Below the pieces are notes generated by a model. That model made no database searches. It was not told the DNA's origin and worked only from the letters and a program-made list of their open reading frames with translations. 64,000 bases of DNA from Bacillota bacterium (GTDB taxonomy: Bacteria; Bacillota; UBA4882; UBA8346), in assembly GCA_023401925.1 (NCBI GenBank), contig JAEXDA010000049.1, positions 186,001-250,000 of the forward strand. Reading direction: 5' to 3'. Below are positions 8,733-17,543 of this stretch, piece by piece. Within the stretch, counting starts at the first letter, position 1; each line of letters begins with the position of its first letter. A program made the translations under genes and the position numbers.

Positions 8733-9364
8733 TATTGACCTCCGAATATTAAAGCGTTGATTATACTTTCAGTTGATAAATCGTTAATCGCACCCTGAAC
8801 ATTGGTTGCCGATATATTGCCGCTTGGTGTATTTACAACATCCGCCGCATTCACTGGTACTCCATCATTTTGTCCACCCATACCATGATGATGCGCCAAA
8901 AACTCCTTTAAGGTGACAAATGTCAATGATGGGTCAATCGTCGCGCTGACATTGGCGGCATTGCCAACCACGGTTACGATATCAAATATCTGCTCGACAA
9001 CATTGGAGCCTTCCGGCGGCAAATAATCGGCCATACTGCCGGCATTGGCCACCGCATAAAGGATTTCTCCCTCACCGGGATCGGTGGCGAATATTCCAAA
9101 CTCCCGGACATAATACCCGGCCGTTAGTCCGGAATTGGTAAAGGTAACCCGTAAAGTAGCCCGTCCGTTATTTACCGAGATTAAATTAATTTTCAACGAT
9201 TGTTTTTCATTGACTAAAGCCGTTAAATTTTCAAGAATGGCCCCTTCAGGCAAAGGACCGTCTCCGATAGCAACCCGGGTAAAATTGAGCTCTACGTTTT
9301 CGGCTTGCGCTTTGGTTTGTAAAGCAATTCCTTTCTTCGTTTGTACCATGCCGAATTGTGACAT
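8732..9364 (-). CDS. tail-collar fibre adaptor (DUF3751-type)
   Basis: This 210-residue protein follows the DUF3751 tail-collar layout of P2-like fibres: GIALQTKAQA near the start, FTRVAIGDGPLPEG, YYVREFGIFATDP and EILYAVANAG. It ends with VPVNAADVVNTPSGNISA, a beta-repeat linker also found in the N-terminal part of the 869-residue fibre. It lacks a receptor-binding end, so it is an attachment half only, likely completed by the separately encoded fibre downstream. It belongs with the upstream gpI gene (14 bp gap) as the plug-in point of the fibre to the baseplate. Confidence 0.82.
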   Translation of the reverse strand: MSQFGMVQTKKGIALQTKAQAENVELNFTRVAIGDGPLPEGAILENLTALVNEKQSLKINLISVNNGRATLRVTFTNSGLTAGYYVREFGIFATDPGEGEILYAVANAGSMADYLPPEGSNVVEQIFDIVTVVGNAANVSATIDPSLTFVTLKEFLAHHHGMGGQNDGVPVNAADVVNTPSGNISATNVQGAINDLSTESIINALIFGGQ

Positions 9365-9377
9365 TTACACACCTTCT

Positions 9378-9938
9378 TTACGATTGTTGAATGATTTTAT
9401 GATATTGAAATTGATGCATTACAAATCCCCAATAATCCGTTAATACGACACCTTTCAAAGCCCCTAAATAGTCCAGCTTTGAGCGGACATTTTTTACCGC
9501 CGCAATCGCGTTAAATATTTTGTTGATTGTTTCTTCACTCGGCATTGCCGCCTCAGTGATAACCCGGAAATGAAAGGGTTCCCCGTTATAATCAAACCAC
9601 TCCTGAACGTTTGCCTTATCAAAGGCCGCAGTCACCACTTGTTTGACGGCATTGGCAGTTCCTTTTTTGGTAATATAGGCGTTTTTAACTAATGCCCGGC
9701 GTTTATCCAGCGCTAACGTTTCGTCGTAGAAGTCCACATTCATCTCCACCGCCAGCATGTTTAATACTTCAGAAGCCGCGCCTTCGATACCGGCATAGGT
9801 CAAAACCTCGCTTAGTTTACCGGCGAACGTTTGCCATTGTTTGTCAGTGGCCCGGCCGATCGCAATGACATCCGAATCGTTCTGCAGGTTTGGCGGCACC
9901 AGTTCAATCAGAGAAACATTTTTAATGGTTTTCCTCAT
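9378..9938 (-). CDS. baseplate protein gpI, third copy
   Basis: This 186-residue P2 gpI-family (tail protein I) baseplate protein has the conserved LVPPNLQNDSDVIAIGRA start, VDFYDETLALDKRRALVKNAY in the middle, and AAVKNVRSKLDYLGAL near the end. gpI connects the gpJ wedge to the fibres. It directly follows gpJ copy 3 (start 9938, gpJ stop 9939). It is closer to the copy at 14142 than to the longer copy at 18332, which suggests that a more recent duplication made copies 2 and 3. Confidence 0.88.
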   Translation of the reverse strand: MRKTIKNVSLIELVPPNLQNDSDVIAIGRATDKQWQTFAGKLSEVLTYAGIEGAASEVLNMLAVEMNVDFYDETLALDKRRALVKNAYITKKGTANAVKQVVTAAFDKANVQEWFDYNGEPFHFRVITEAAMPSEETINKIFNAIAAVKNVRSKLDYLGALKGVVLTDYWGFVMHQFQYHKIIQQS

Positions 9939-11084
9939 TCAATCCTCCTCTGTCCCGCCGTAGGATACGTTCTTGGTTGATAATTCCGCGATCTCGATTT
10001 TTGAAAGCTTTGTAAAGGCAGGCGAAAGAATTGCCACCCGTTTGGCTCCGGCTTTATAGATCAGATGCTGGAGGTATCCGGGATTGATATCCCGCCCAAT
10101 TTTGGCCCTCTGCCATGTAATATAATCCTCAATGGCGGCTTTAACCGCGCTCTGAATCGTTTCGGCAATATGACTATCCGACTCATTGATGTAGTAGGAT
10201 AGATCGATATCGTAGCTGACACGTTCCGGCGCCGAGACCACAACCGCATCGGTTAAGGGCCTGATATTTTCATCGGACAAATATTCCTGCAAGTTGGTCC
10301 TGGTGGATTCCGGTGTGGTCCCGTCTTCCAGGATAAAATAGATGTTGACCGTCCCGGGCGCCAGTGAAGTTATCACCACATCGGCGATGCTGGAGTCATA
10401 TGCTTTTACAAAATATTGATAAGCCCCGGACGGTCCGGCTACACTGAACGATTCCGGCCGTAAATAAACCCTTTCCCGTAAGGAATCATCGTCTTCCCGG
10501 TCGGCCCCGCCCGCGCTGGTATCGGTATTGGCGACCCCGGCGATGTATTCGATCGGATCGACCAAGACATTGATTTGACCCTCCGCGTAACCGTTTCCAA
10601 TGGTTCCGGTTTGGGTACAGGTTACGGGGATGTCAATCCCAGTAACACCTGGGGCAATTTCTTGATACTCCGTGGTCGCGAAATAAACCCCTCCGGCTGC
10701 CACCCGGGTCCTTGAAGGGATACTTACCGCGCTTTTCTGGGCGGCGGAAAGTTTAAAACGAACCTGCGCCATTGCCGCCCTGGCCTCTTCCCGGGTCACT
10801 TCCACCCTGGCGGCCAATTGATCCAGATAATTCCCGGTAGCGTATTTCAGCAGATTTTGCTTGGCCGCGTTATTAAGGGACTGCATCATGGCATAAATCC
10901 GGGCAGCCTCCGCATAAAGCAAGATCCGGATCGGATCGCCCTGGGCGAGGGTCTTCGACTGGCCCGTCTCTGCCGCATATTCCTTTTCGTAATCCCCGAT
11001 GAGGGCCGCTAAAAGCGTTTGGACATCGGTATCGACAAAATCAATGTCCGCCAGATTATTCAGTTTATCGATGCCGTTACTCAA
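9939..11084 (-). CDS. baseplate wedge protein gpJ, third copy
   Basis: This 381-residue baseplate_J family protein builds the baseplate wedge ring. Landmarks are DKLNNLADIDFVDTDVQTLLAA at the N-terminus, SKTLAQGDPIRILLYAEAARIYA, the DTSAGGADREDDDSLRERV segment, and SVAGPSGAYQYFVKAY. The TTG start at 11084 is supported by GGAGGT 8 nt upstream and by the same TTG in the other two copies. The upstream 60 bp carry a scar of the holin start, so this copy was joined to its present place by recombination. Confidence 0.9.
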   Translation of the reverse strand: MSNGIDKLNNLADIDFVDTDVQTLLAALIGDYEKEYAAETGQSKTLAQGDPIRILLYAEAARIYAMMQSLNNAAKQNLLKYATGNYLDQLAARVEVTREEARAAMAQVRFKLSAAQKSAVSIPSRTRVAAGGVYFATTEYQEIAPGVTGIDIPVTCTQTGTIGNGYAEGQINVLVDPIEYIAGVANTDTSAGGADREDDDSLRERVYLRPESFSVAGPSGAYQYFVKAYDSSIADVVITSLAPGTVNIYFILEDGTTPESTRTNLQEYLSDENIRPLTDAVVVSAPERVSYDIDLSYYINESDSHIAETIQSAVKAAIEDYITWQRAKIGRDINPGYLQHLIYKAGAKRVAILSPAFTKLSKIEIAELSTKNVSYGGTEED

Positions 11085-11107
11085 GGGCAGCCACCTCCTT
11101 TGGTTTC

Positions 11108-11163
11108 AAACATGCTTCGAAGTCGTTCAAAATATCAACACCTGCCTTTTCGTTGATGACATA
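11108..11163 (-). repeat. duplicated holin leader and first codons (recombination scar)
   Basis: The minus-strand sequence here reads TCATCAACGAA, then AAGG, GGTGT and a frame encoding ILNDFEACLK. The true holin leader at 2683-2728 reads the same TCATCAACGAA, then AAGGATGGTGT and MILNDLEIF. The terminator hairpin lies just upstream in both places. This is the best evidence that an ancestral end of cluster (fibre, chaperone, zinc ribbon, terminator, holin) was copied, leaving a holin stump fused in front of gpJ copy 3. Confidence 0.75.
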
Positions 11164-11168
11164 AGGAA

Positions 11169-11194
11169 ACCGCCCTATTATTCAAAAGGACGGT
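11169..11194 (-). terminator. terminator-like hairpin after zinc-ribbon copy B
   Basis: An 8-bp stem (ACCGTCCT / AGGGCGGT, with one G-T pair) on the minus strand is followed by TTTCCTTAT. It is the counterpart of the hairpin before the holin. The T-tract is weak, so it may only attenuate transcription between the second and third baseplate cassettes. Confidence 0.5.
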
Positions 11195-11277
11195 CATTTG
11201 CGGTACTTACACTTCGGATTCATACATTTTCCATCATCGTCCAACCGGTAGCCGCATATCGGACAATAGTTATTCAC
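11194..11277 (-). CDS. zinc-ribbon micropeptide, copy B (27 aa)
   Basis: GTG at 11275-11277 overlaps the stop of the upstream chaperone-like gene (GTGAATAA) and has GGAGG 9 nt upstream. The 27-residue product has CPICG, DDDGKC, then C-x4-C and the ending CKYRK, almost the same as copy A at 4868. The coding DNA has diverged more than the cysteine frame, which supports a translated, selected peptide. It would fold round one zinc ion. Confidence 0.75.
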   Translation of the reverse strand: MNNYCPICGYRLDDDGKCMNPKCKYRK

Positions 11278-11617
11278 CCTCAATCGCCTCCATTGCCGCG
11301 TTATATTCTTCATGTAAAGCAAAATAAGCTGCTTTCAATGAGGCGACAGTATCCGACTCATCTAAAGCATCTGCCGCTTGAATGGCGTCTTTCAGCACCG
11401 AAAACTTGGGTAAGTATTCGCCGTTAAGAGCACTGATCTTTTGCCGGGTTGTTAAAACCATTGCGGGGACAAAATCATCTGCAACTTGGGACCAACCTTG
11501 ATCGTAATATTGCTGTTTTAATTCCTCACAAATCCAGGAATTGCCCCAAGGGTTATTGGATTGGATTTCATTCGTATTTTTGTTGTGCCACATTTTTATA
11601 ACACCTCCGCATAACAT
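11270..11617 (-). CDS. tail fibre assembly-like protein
   Basis: This 115-residue protein is homologous to the one at 4944-5288: MWHNKNTNEIQSNNPWGNSW near the start, ADDFVPAMVLTTRQKI in the middle, and EYNAAMEAIEGE at the end. It overlaps the end of the 869-residue fibre gene by 22 nt. The likely functional start is the internal ATG (MWHN) at about 11593. It probably assists folding of the fibre tip, since the paired fibres also share their C-terminal halves. Confidence 0.7.
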   Translation of the reverse strand: MLCGGVIKMWHNKNTNEIQSNNPWGNSWICEELKQQYYDQGWSQVADDFVPAMVLTTRQKISALNGEYLPKFSVLKDAIQAADALDESDTVASLKAAYFALHEEYNAAMEAIEGE

Positions 11618-14205
11618 CTAATATAACCACTAGTCTGAAAGACCCCATTGAAACATGCTACTCCACCAGCATTAGAACCCACTTCAATTCTTTGAGCAGT
11701 ATAATTATTATTTATTAATCCATATGATATATTATTATCAAATCTAGGAAAAATATCGCATTCATTTGTTCCATTTGCATCTTGTGCCCATGTATAATAT
11801 GTTTTTATTTTCCTTGTGCTAAACGGATTATCCCATTTTAGGATTTGTCCACCATTAAAATACTTACAACCAAGAAATACCCGTTTATTCCCTTCTGCTT
11901 TTGTTGCCCCTTCATTCCGCATAAAGCGAAAGTCCATATCATTAAATTCTATCACTGCATAGGATCCAGTTCTTACAAAACCAAGTGAACTTGAACTTGC
12001 AGGAAGGCAATCATCGATCAAAGTGCGTTCTTTTTGTGCCATAAGAGTATTATAATATTGCAATATTTCTGCTTGTGATAAAACCCTTGGAATATATGCA
12101 AAATAATCAATGTAACCACTATAAAAATTATTAGAAGCTGCTGATTTACCAAAAAATAAAGTGCCCAATAGAGTATTCGTATTGGTACAAGCCTTACTTT
12201 CTGGTATGTTAGAATTTACATAAAATGAAGCTATTCCATTGGAATAACTAATGGCAATGAAATTTGGCACTTTTGAATTAAGATAATTTGTAGAGGGTAC
12301 TGCTACACTATAATTAGTTATCTCAAGAAGTCCAGTATTGCTTATTTCGATACTCATCCCATTACCCGCACCAGCAACATTACCGAATATCTCCATTATT
12401 GTACCAATATTCGGAGTTACTACTCCTATAACAGTAAATGCGGTAGGCCAAGCAAATGTACCTAAAGAAACAAAATCACTTGTTCCATTAAATTTTCTTG
12501 CCTTACCTAATCCAACACCACTATTAACAATAGTAGTTCCTGTTACAGTACCATTCATTGTCCCCTTTTCATCAGTCACAACCGTTTCTGAAGCATCGTC
12601 AAATTTATAGATATGTGCCCCTGAAGTTATATCATTATCAGGATACGAAGCAGAATATCCCCCATAATGGCAAGGGATACAAAGCTGATTACTTATTTGA
12701 GCTATTTGCTGCGGGGCACGAACCGCAGACCGAAGCTCGACATAATGGATAATCGCATTCGAAAAATAAGTATTATTCGTCGCCACTAATATTTTTAAAG
12801 CAGCAGCAGTAGTGGCAATAGTGCCTGATAAACTATAAACTTTATTACCGTTAACAAAAACTGTAAAATTGGTTCCATCATAACAAAACGCTACATAATA
12901 AGTTTGACCTATTGATAAATTGTAACCAGTGTCATATGCAGAACCATAAAAATCAATTCCTAAATTTCCAGAAGCCAAAATATATATTCCAAAGGCCCTT
13001 CCGGTACTAGTTCCTCCATACATGCAAAGATAATTAACTGACGTTAGGCTATACGGAGTAAATATAATATCCATTTCTCTTGCCGCAGCCCCAATCGGCG
13101 CAGTTATAGAACTAGATGAAGTAATATATCCGGTACCACCATCCCCTTTAACGGCGTAGTCAGCCCAGCCATCAACTTGTCTTGTGATTGTTCCGTATGC
13201 ATTTCCATCATTCCCATTCCCACTTGAATCAATAACTTGCCCCGATGCCTCATTAAACACATACCTCAATACAGTATTGCTATCCGCCTCCGGGTAAACC
13301 GCATCATAGTGACCTAGAGTAGGAGTACTGCTCGAATCATCACTATTCTTGCTTGTATAAATAATTGAAGCTTTTCTGGGATTGAGAGTAAAGTTGGAAA
13401 CCGCTTCCGATTTATGATATTTCCGGCCAATCATTGCCTCAAAAGGAGAAACATTAATGGATAAATCACCATTTGGTGTGAATTTCCCACCGTAACCTGT
13501 AGAAGGAGAATTTATGATGTAATCTGTTTCCGGTGGGGCAATGCTCAATCCGGCCTGATTAATGGACCCTTGAACGGTCGTAGCAGTAATGAAACCGGAA
13601 GGAGTATTGACTATATCCTTCGCCTCAACCGGTTCCCCGTCATTTTGGCCACCCGTGACATGATGGTGGGCCGCAAATTCTTCCTTGGTTACGTGGGTTA
13701 AAGAACTATCCATAACGGCTGTAACCTTTGTAGCCCCGCTAATCACCGGAACAATCTTAAATACTTCCTCCACGACATTGGAGCCCATTTCCGGCAGCCA
13801 GTCGGAATCATCCCCGGCATTGGCAACGGCATACAGAATCTCCCCTTTTTCCGGGTCTTTCGCAAAAAGTCCCAATTCCCTGACATGGAAACCCATAGAC
13901 AAATCGCTATTGGAAAACACTATCGTCACCGTGGCCAAGCCATCATTGAACACTATCGACTGGATTGGGATCGACTTTTTTTCATTCACCAAAGCCATTA
14001 ATCCACTGATATCCGTCCCATCGGCAATCCTGCCGTCGCCAATGGCAGCCCTGGTGAATTCCAAAGTCGTCCCGGCAATGGCTTTTTCCAATAACGCCGC
14101 TCCCAAAGTTGTTAAGGTTAAATTTTTAAAATCCGCCATGCTCATTCCTCCTTGCCCAATGGTTTGATTGTTTGATAACGCCGTTGATAGACCCCAAAGC
14201 CGCAA
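11596..14205 (-). CDS. large chimeric tail fibre (DUF3751 adaptor plus LamG-like tip)
   Basis: This fibre is 869 residues long from the ORF start. The true start is probably the later ATG at residue 22 (MADFKNL, about 14142), which matches related adaptors and would end the overlap with gpI. Residues ~22-230 form a DUF3751 adaptor (FTRAAIGDGRIADG, FHVRELGLFAKDPEKGEILYA). The rest (~245-869) is homologous to the C-terminal two thirds of the fibre at 5272: two LamG-like domains (LGHYDAVYPEAD, RKFNGTSDFVSLG) and a divergent tip. The shared body on two different adaptors shows domain exchange between cassettes. Confidence 0.85.
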   Translation of the reverse strand: MRLWGLSTALSNNQTIGQGGMSMADFKNLTLTTLGAALLEKAIAGTTLEFTRAAIGDGRIADGTDISGLMALVNEKKSIPIQSIVFNDGLATVTIVFSNSDLSMGFHVRELGLFAKDPEKGEILYAVANAGDDSDWLPEMGSNVVEEVFKIVPVISGATKVTAVMDSSLTHVTKEEFAAHHHVTGGQNDGEPVEAKDIVNTPSGFITATTVQGSINQAGLSIAPPETDYIINSPSTGYGGKFTPNGDLSINVSPFEAMIGRKYHKSEAVSNFTLNPRKASIIYTSKNSDDSSSTPTLGHYDAVYPEADSNTVLRYVFNEASGQVIDSSGNGNDGNAYGTITRQVDGWADYAVKGDGGTGYITSSSSITAPIGAAAREMDIIFTPYSLTSVNYLCMYGGTSTGRAFGIYILASGNLGIDFYGSAYDTGYNLSIGQTYYVAFCYDGTNFTVFVNGNKVYSLSGTIATTAAALKILVATNNTYFSNAIIHYVELRSAVRAPQQIAQISNQLCIPCHYGGYSASYPDNDITSGAHIYKFDDASETVVTDEKGTMNGTVTGTTIVNSGVGLGKARKFNGTSDFVSLGTFAWPTAFTVIGVVTPNIGTIMEIFGNVAGAGNGMSIEISNTGLLEITNYSVAVPSTNYLNSKVPNFIAISYSNGIASFYVNSNIPESKACTNTNTLLGTLFFGKSAASNNFYSGYIDYFAYIPRVLSQAEILQYYNTLMAQKERTLIDDCLPASSSSLGFVRTGSYAVIEFNDMDFRFMRNEGATKAEGNKRVFLGCKYFNGGQILKWDNPFSTRKIKTYYTWAQDANGTNECDIFPRFDNNISYGLINNNYTAQRIEVGSNAGGVACFNGVFQTSGYIRCYAEVL

Positions 14206-14717
14206 AATATCGGTTTGTTTACCTCTCTTAATGCCCCCAAATAATCCAAATGGGAACGGGCATTTTTGACCGCATGGACGGCATTAAAAATCTTGTTGAT
14301 TACCGCCTCGCTGGGCATTGCCGCCTGGGTGGTGATCCGGAAATGAAATGGCTTTCCTCCGTAATCAGGCCATTCTTCAATATAGGCCTCATCAAAGGCA
14401 TCGGTTACCACCTGTTTGACCGCATAGGCGGTCCCTTTCAAAAATTTCAGGACATAGGCGTCTTTCACCAAGGCCCGCCGCTTCTCCAAAGGTAAAGTTT
14501 CATCATAAAAATCAACCTTCATTTCGATGGCCAGCATATCGACTACATCCGCTGCGGCATTATCAATATCCGCATAGGTAAGGACTTTGGATACAGTTTG
14601 GGCTAATTTCCGCCATTGCTTATCCAGTGCTTTGCCGACTGCGATAACCTCCGGATTGTTCCCAAGGTTTGGAGGCACCAAATCCAGAAGGGTCACATCA
14701 TAAATGGTTTTACTCAT
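14142..14717 (-). CDS. baseplate protein gpI, second copy
   Basis: This 191-residue P2 gpI-family protein starts LLDLVPPNLGNNPEVIAVG, with VDFYDETLPLEKRRALVKDAY in the middle and AVKNARSHLDYLGAL towards the end. It overlaps the gpJ stop by 4 nt. It carries two extra residues (KF LKG region) relative to copy 3. It links the second gpJ ring subunit to the 869-residue fibre. Confidence 0.88.
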   Translation of the reverse strand: MSKTIYDVTLLDLVPPNLGNNPEVIAVGKALDKQWRKLAQTVSKVLTYADIDNAAADVVDMLAIEMKVDFYDETLPLEKRRALVKDAYVLKFLKGTAYAVKQVVTDAFDEAYIEEWPDYGGKPFHFRITTQAAMPSEAVINKIFNAVHAVKNARSHLDYLGALREVNKPIFCGFGVYQRRYQTIKPLGKEE

Positions 14718-15862
14718 GCCGGTTCCAACCCCTTATAATTTATAACGGCTTCCGTATCCTCACAGGCAATCTCTGTTTCCGATAATGCCGTAAAAACCGG
14801 TGAATATACGACCACCCTTTTAGCGCCCGCTGCATAGATAAGATATTGAAGATATCCGGGATCAATATCCCTGCCGATTTTAGACCGTTGCCAAGTCTTG
14901 TATGCGCTGATAGCCTCCGATACTTTTGTCTGGATAGACTCTGCAATATCATTGTTTGCTTTATTGATATAGTAGTCAATATAAATCCTGTAATTTACCG
15001 GGGTTGGCTTCGCCACAACCACGCTATCGGTAAGGGGCCTTCTACTGTCCTTCGACAAATAAGCCTGTAATTCACTGATCATGGAGTCCGGCGTGGAACC
15101 ATCTTCCTTAATGAAATAGACATTAACAGTCCCGGCTTCTAATGAAGTTACCACCACATCGGCAATCCCGGAGCTGTATTCCTTGGTAAAGTATTCATAG
15201 GCTCCACTGGGTCCGGCCACACTGAATGCTTCGGGACGCAAGTAAACTCTTTCCCGGAGCGAATCGTCGTCCTCCTCGTCAGCCCCACCCGCGCTAGTAT
15301 CCATATTACTGACCTTGGCCACATATTGAATGGGATCCACCAAAACATTGATTTGTCCGGGGGTAAAACCATTGCCGGTTGCCCCGGTTCCGGTGCAGGT
15401 TACAACCATATCCACGAATTGTTTACCGGCAGGGATCTCTTGATACTGGGTTGTTTTAAAATAAACTGTCCCTGCCGCGACCCGGGTACCGGAGGGAATA
15501 CCGACAACACCGGACTGTACAGCCGATAATTCAAAACGGACTGTTGCTGTTGCGGCGGTAGCCTTTTCCCGGGTTACTTCCACTCTGGCCGCCAATTGAT
15601 CGAGATATTTTCCGGTCGCATATTTCAATAAATTCTGTTTCGCCGCTTGATTGATGGACTGCAATATCCCGTAAATTCGAGCCGCGTTGGCGTATAACAA
15701 AATGCGAATCGGGTCCCCTGTGGAAAGGGTCTTCGATTCGCCGGTTTCTTTTAAATACTCGCTTTCATAGTCGGATATCAAGTCGGCCAACAGCGTGTCG
15801 ACGTCGGTATCGATAAAATTGATGTCCGTTAAATTGTTTAGTTTATCAATGTTGCTGCTCAA
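14714..15862 (-). CDS. baseplate wedge protein gpJ, second copy
   Basis: This Baseplate_J family protein is about 382 residues from the chosen start. An upstream ATG at 15904 exists, but the TTG at 15862 has GAGGTGGTGG before it. It aligns exactly with the TTG starts of the other copies (SSNIDKLNNLTDINFIDTDV). Conserved blocks are SKTLSTGDPIRILLYANAARIYG, AGGADEEDDDSLRERVYLRPEA and GPSGAYEYFTKEY. It is about as conserved to copy 3 as their gpI partners are to each other, consistent with duplication of the whole J-I unit. Confidence 0.9.
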   Translation of the reverse strand: MSSNIDKLNNLTDINFIDTDVDTLLADLISDYESEYLKETGESKTLSTGDPIRILLYANAARIYGILQSINQAAKQNLLKYATGKYLDQLAARVEVTREKATAATATVRFELSAVQSGVVGIPSGTRVAAGTVYFKTTQYQEIPAGKQFVDMVVTCTGTGATGNGFTPGQINVLVDPIQYVAKVSNMDTSAGGADEEDDDSLRERVYLRPEAFSVAGPSGAYEYFTKEYSSGIADVVVTSLEAGTVNVYFIKEDGSTPDSMISELQAYLSKDSRRPLTDSVVVAKPTPVNYRIYIDYYINKANNDIAESIQTKVSEAISAYKTWQRSKIGRDIDPGYLQYLIYAAGAKRVVVYSPVFTALSETEIACEDTEAVINYKGLEPA

Positions 15863-15948
15863 TAAAAACCACCACCTCTCATTAAGATTCAAATATACAG
15901 GCAAATACTTTTAACCGTATAACACCGGGGCCAACTGAATTTGCCACA

Positions 15949-15998
15949 GAGACAGCGGCACCAAGGTGCCGAAGACACAGAGAAAAACATTTTCATCA
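15949..15998. repeat. REP-like intergenic repeat
   Basis: The stretch holds a 7-bp hairpin (CGGCACC-AA-GGTGCCG) flanked by CACAGAGA-type sequence on both sides. Similar 'cacagagaca' units are widespread short intergenic repeats in bacteria, and a related GC-rich unit lies at 27597-27790. It occupies the 180-bp gap between the first fibre set and gpJ copy 2 and may mark an insertion or recombination junction. Confidence 0.5.
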
Positions 15999-16040
15999 AC
16001 TGCGACATTTAATTTAAGAATTAGTTCTTAGTAGTTTTTA

Positions 16041-16349
16041 TTAACTTGTACTCTGCTGTGCTGTCAATTCTCTCGCTGTCTTTGCCGCCACTAACGTATC
16101 ATAAGCCGCTATATAAGCGTCACCTTCCGGCCAATTTAAATCTTGTGGGGTTGCGTTATCATCTGTATGCAAATAATGACTCTCACCCGGCTCATAGTAT
16201 CGGCCAATATAACCAGTCGGTAAACCCGGATATGAACTACCTAAATCGGTCTGAAAATTTGCAACCGTATCTTGATAGATATCAGATTTTGATTTGCGAA
16301 TAAAGATATAGCCATCCGGATGGTGCTGAAAATTAGGATATTCCATCAA
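16041..16349 (-). CDS. small fibre-associated protein
   Basis: This 102-residue protein begins MMEYPNFQHHPDGYIFIRK, contains GYIGRYYEPGESHYLHTDDN, and ends with a helical AAYDTLVAAKTARELTAQQ. Size and place right after a fibre gene suggest a fibre chaperone or cap, but it is not clearly homologous to the chaperones of the other cassettes, and no zinc-ribbon peptide follows. The histidine-rich middle may bind metal. Confidence 0.5.
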   Translation of the reverse strand: MMEYPNFQHHPDGYIFIRKSKSDIYQDTVANFQTDLGSSYPGLPTGYIGRYYEPGESHYLHTDDNATPQDLNWPEGDAYIAAYDTLVAAKTARELTAQQSTS

Positions 16350-16376
16350 TTTTATCCCCTTCCTTCATGAGTATAG

Positions 16377-17531
16377 TTAATATCTCATGATATAATTACA
16401 TGCTGTATAAGGTTGCATATTATTGTGTGGCGCTCCGGAACCAGAGATACCAGTATATTGTGCTGATTCGCCGTGGGAAGTAATAGTTGGAGCTCTATAC
16501 GAACTTCCAGATGTCGATGACCCCACTATGCTACCCATGATATATTCTACATGCGAATGAGGCCCGTTCTCATTTCCTATCATAGTATGATTTTCTTCTC
16601 CATAGTATCCGCCAAGTATATCTGCATTATCATTTGTTACAACATTTGCCGAAGTTCCGCCCATATTATCAAGGCCAATCCCGACGCGCCCACGCTTATC
16701 CGGCAAGCTCAATCGTTTATGTGCAGTAAAATCTGTTGCTGCGTCGTTACCTTTTTCAACTGCTGCCCCGGCGGAATCGTAAAGCTTAATTTGTCCCCCA
16801 TTATTTACCGACTTCCAGAGGACCTTAAATAAGTCAATAATATCAGCATTAGCACGCCCAGTTGCACCCGAACTTTCATCCCCAATCGTTCCTCCGTTGG
16901 CCCACAAATGGCGTTCAGGTAACTCAGTATCATAATACTCTTTACAAACCCCAAGCGGATCGGCCTTATTGACCGCCTCTTTGATAAGATTGTCGATATA
17001 TCCTTTGGTTGCCGCGCCTAAATCAGTACTCGGATCACCACTTAAAATCAGCGGCCCGGTCATCGTATCCCCGGCCTTTAAAACATAAATCGACTCCGCA
17101 AAGGTAGCCGTCACATTGGCGGCACTGCCGACGGATAAGTCGATGGTAAACACCTGCTCAATCGTCTCGGCTCCATCATAGGCAGGCATATAATCCGCCG
17201 CATCCCCTGCATTGGCTATCGCATATAAGATTTCACCCTGGTCCGGGTCGTTGGCAAAGATGCCAAGTTCCCGTAAATAATAGTTTTCGGTCAGATTCTT
17301 ATTGGAAAAATTTGCTTTAATCTGAACCGATTTGTTACCAACGGAAAGGTTACTAATCGCCGAACTCTGTTTCTCATTGATCAGCGCCGTCAAGGTGTTC
17401 AACTGGGTCCCCGAAGGTAAAACTCCATCCCCCAATGCCACCCGGGTAAATTGTAATTTAGTCCCGGCCTGGGCTTTTGTTTGCAATGCATATCCATTAT
17501 TGGTTAATGTTAAACCGGTAAATTCAGCCAT
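16377..17531 (-). CDS. tail fibre, DUF3751 adaptor plus collar-like tip
   Basis: This is a 384-residue protein. Residues ~1-150 form a DUF3751 adaptor (GYALQTKAQAG, FTRVALGDGVLPSG, YYLRELGIFANDP). A short ATKGYIDNLIKEA coiled segment follows. A collar/microcystin-dependent-protein-like tip (LSLPDKRGRVGIGLDNMGGTS, NGPHSHVEY, APHNNMQPY) ends in YIMRY. The tip closely resembles that of the neighbouring 272-residue protein, so the two are tandem paralogues with different attachment halves. The start at 17531 has GGAGG close upstream. Confidence 0.83.
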   Translation of the reverse strand: MAEFTGLTLTNNGYALQTKAQAGTKLQFTRVALGDGVLPSGTQLNTLTALINEKQSSAISNLSVGNKSVQIKANFSNKNLTENYYLRELGIFANDPDQGEILYAIANAGDAADYMPAYDGAETIEQVFTIDLSVGSAANVTATFAESIYVLKAGDTMTGPLILSGDPSTDLGAATKGYIDNLIKEAVNKADPLGVCKEYYDTELPERHLWANGGTIGDESSGATGRANADIIDLFKVLWKSVNNGGQIKLYDSAGAAVEKGNDAATDFTAHKRLSLPDKRGRVGIGLDNMGGTSANVVTNDNADILGGYYGEENHTMIGNENGPHSHVEYIMGSIVGSSTSGSSYRAPTITSHGESAQYTGISGSGAPHNNMQPYTACNYIMRY

Positions 17532-17543
17532 GGTTTACCCTCC

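Noticed and set aside
16000..16040. Zinc-ribbon peptide behind the first fibre set
   Set aside because: The interval after the gene at 16041 was read on the minus strand and has no CPxCG-type frame.
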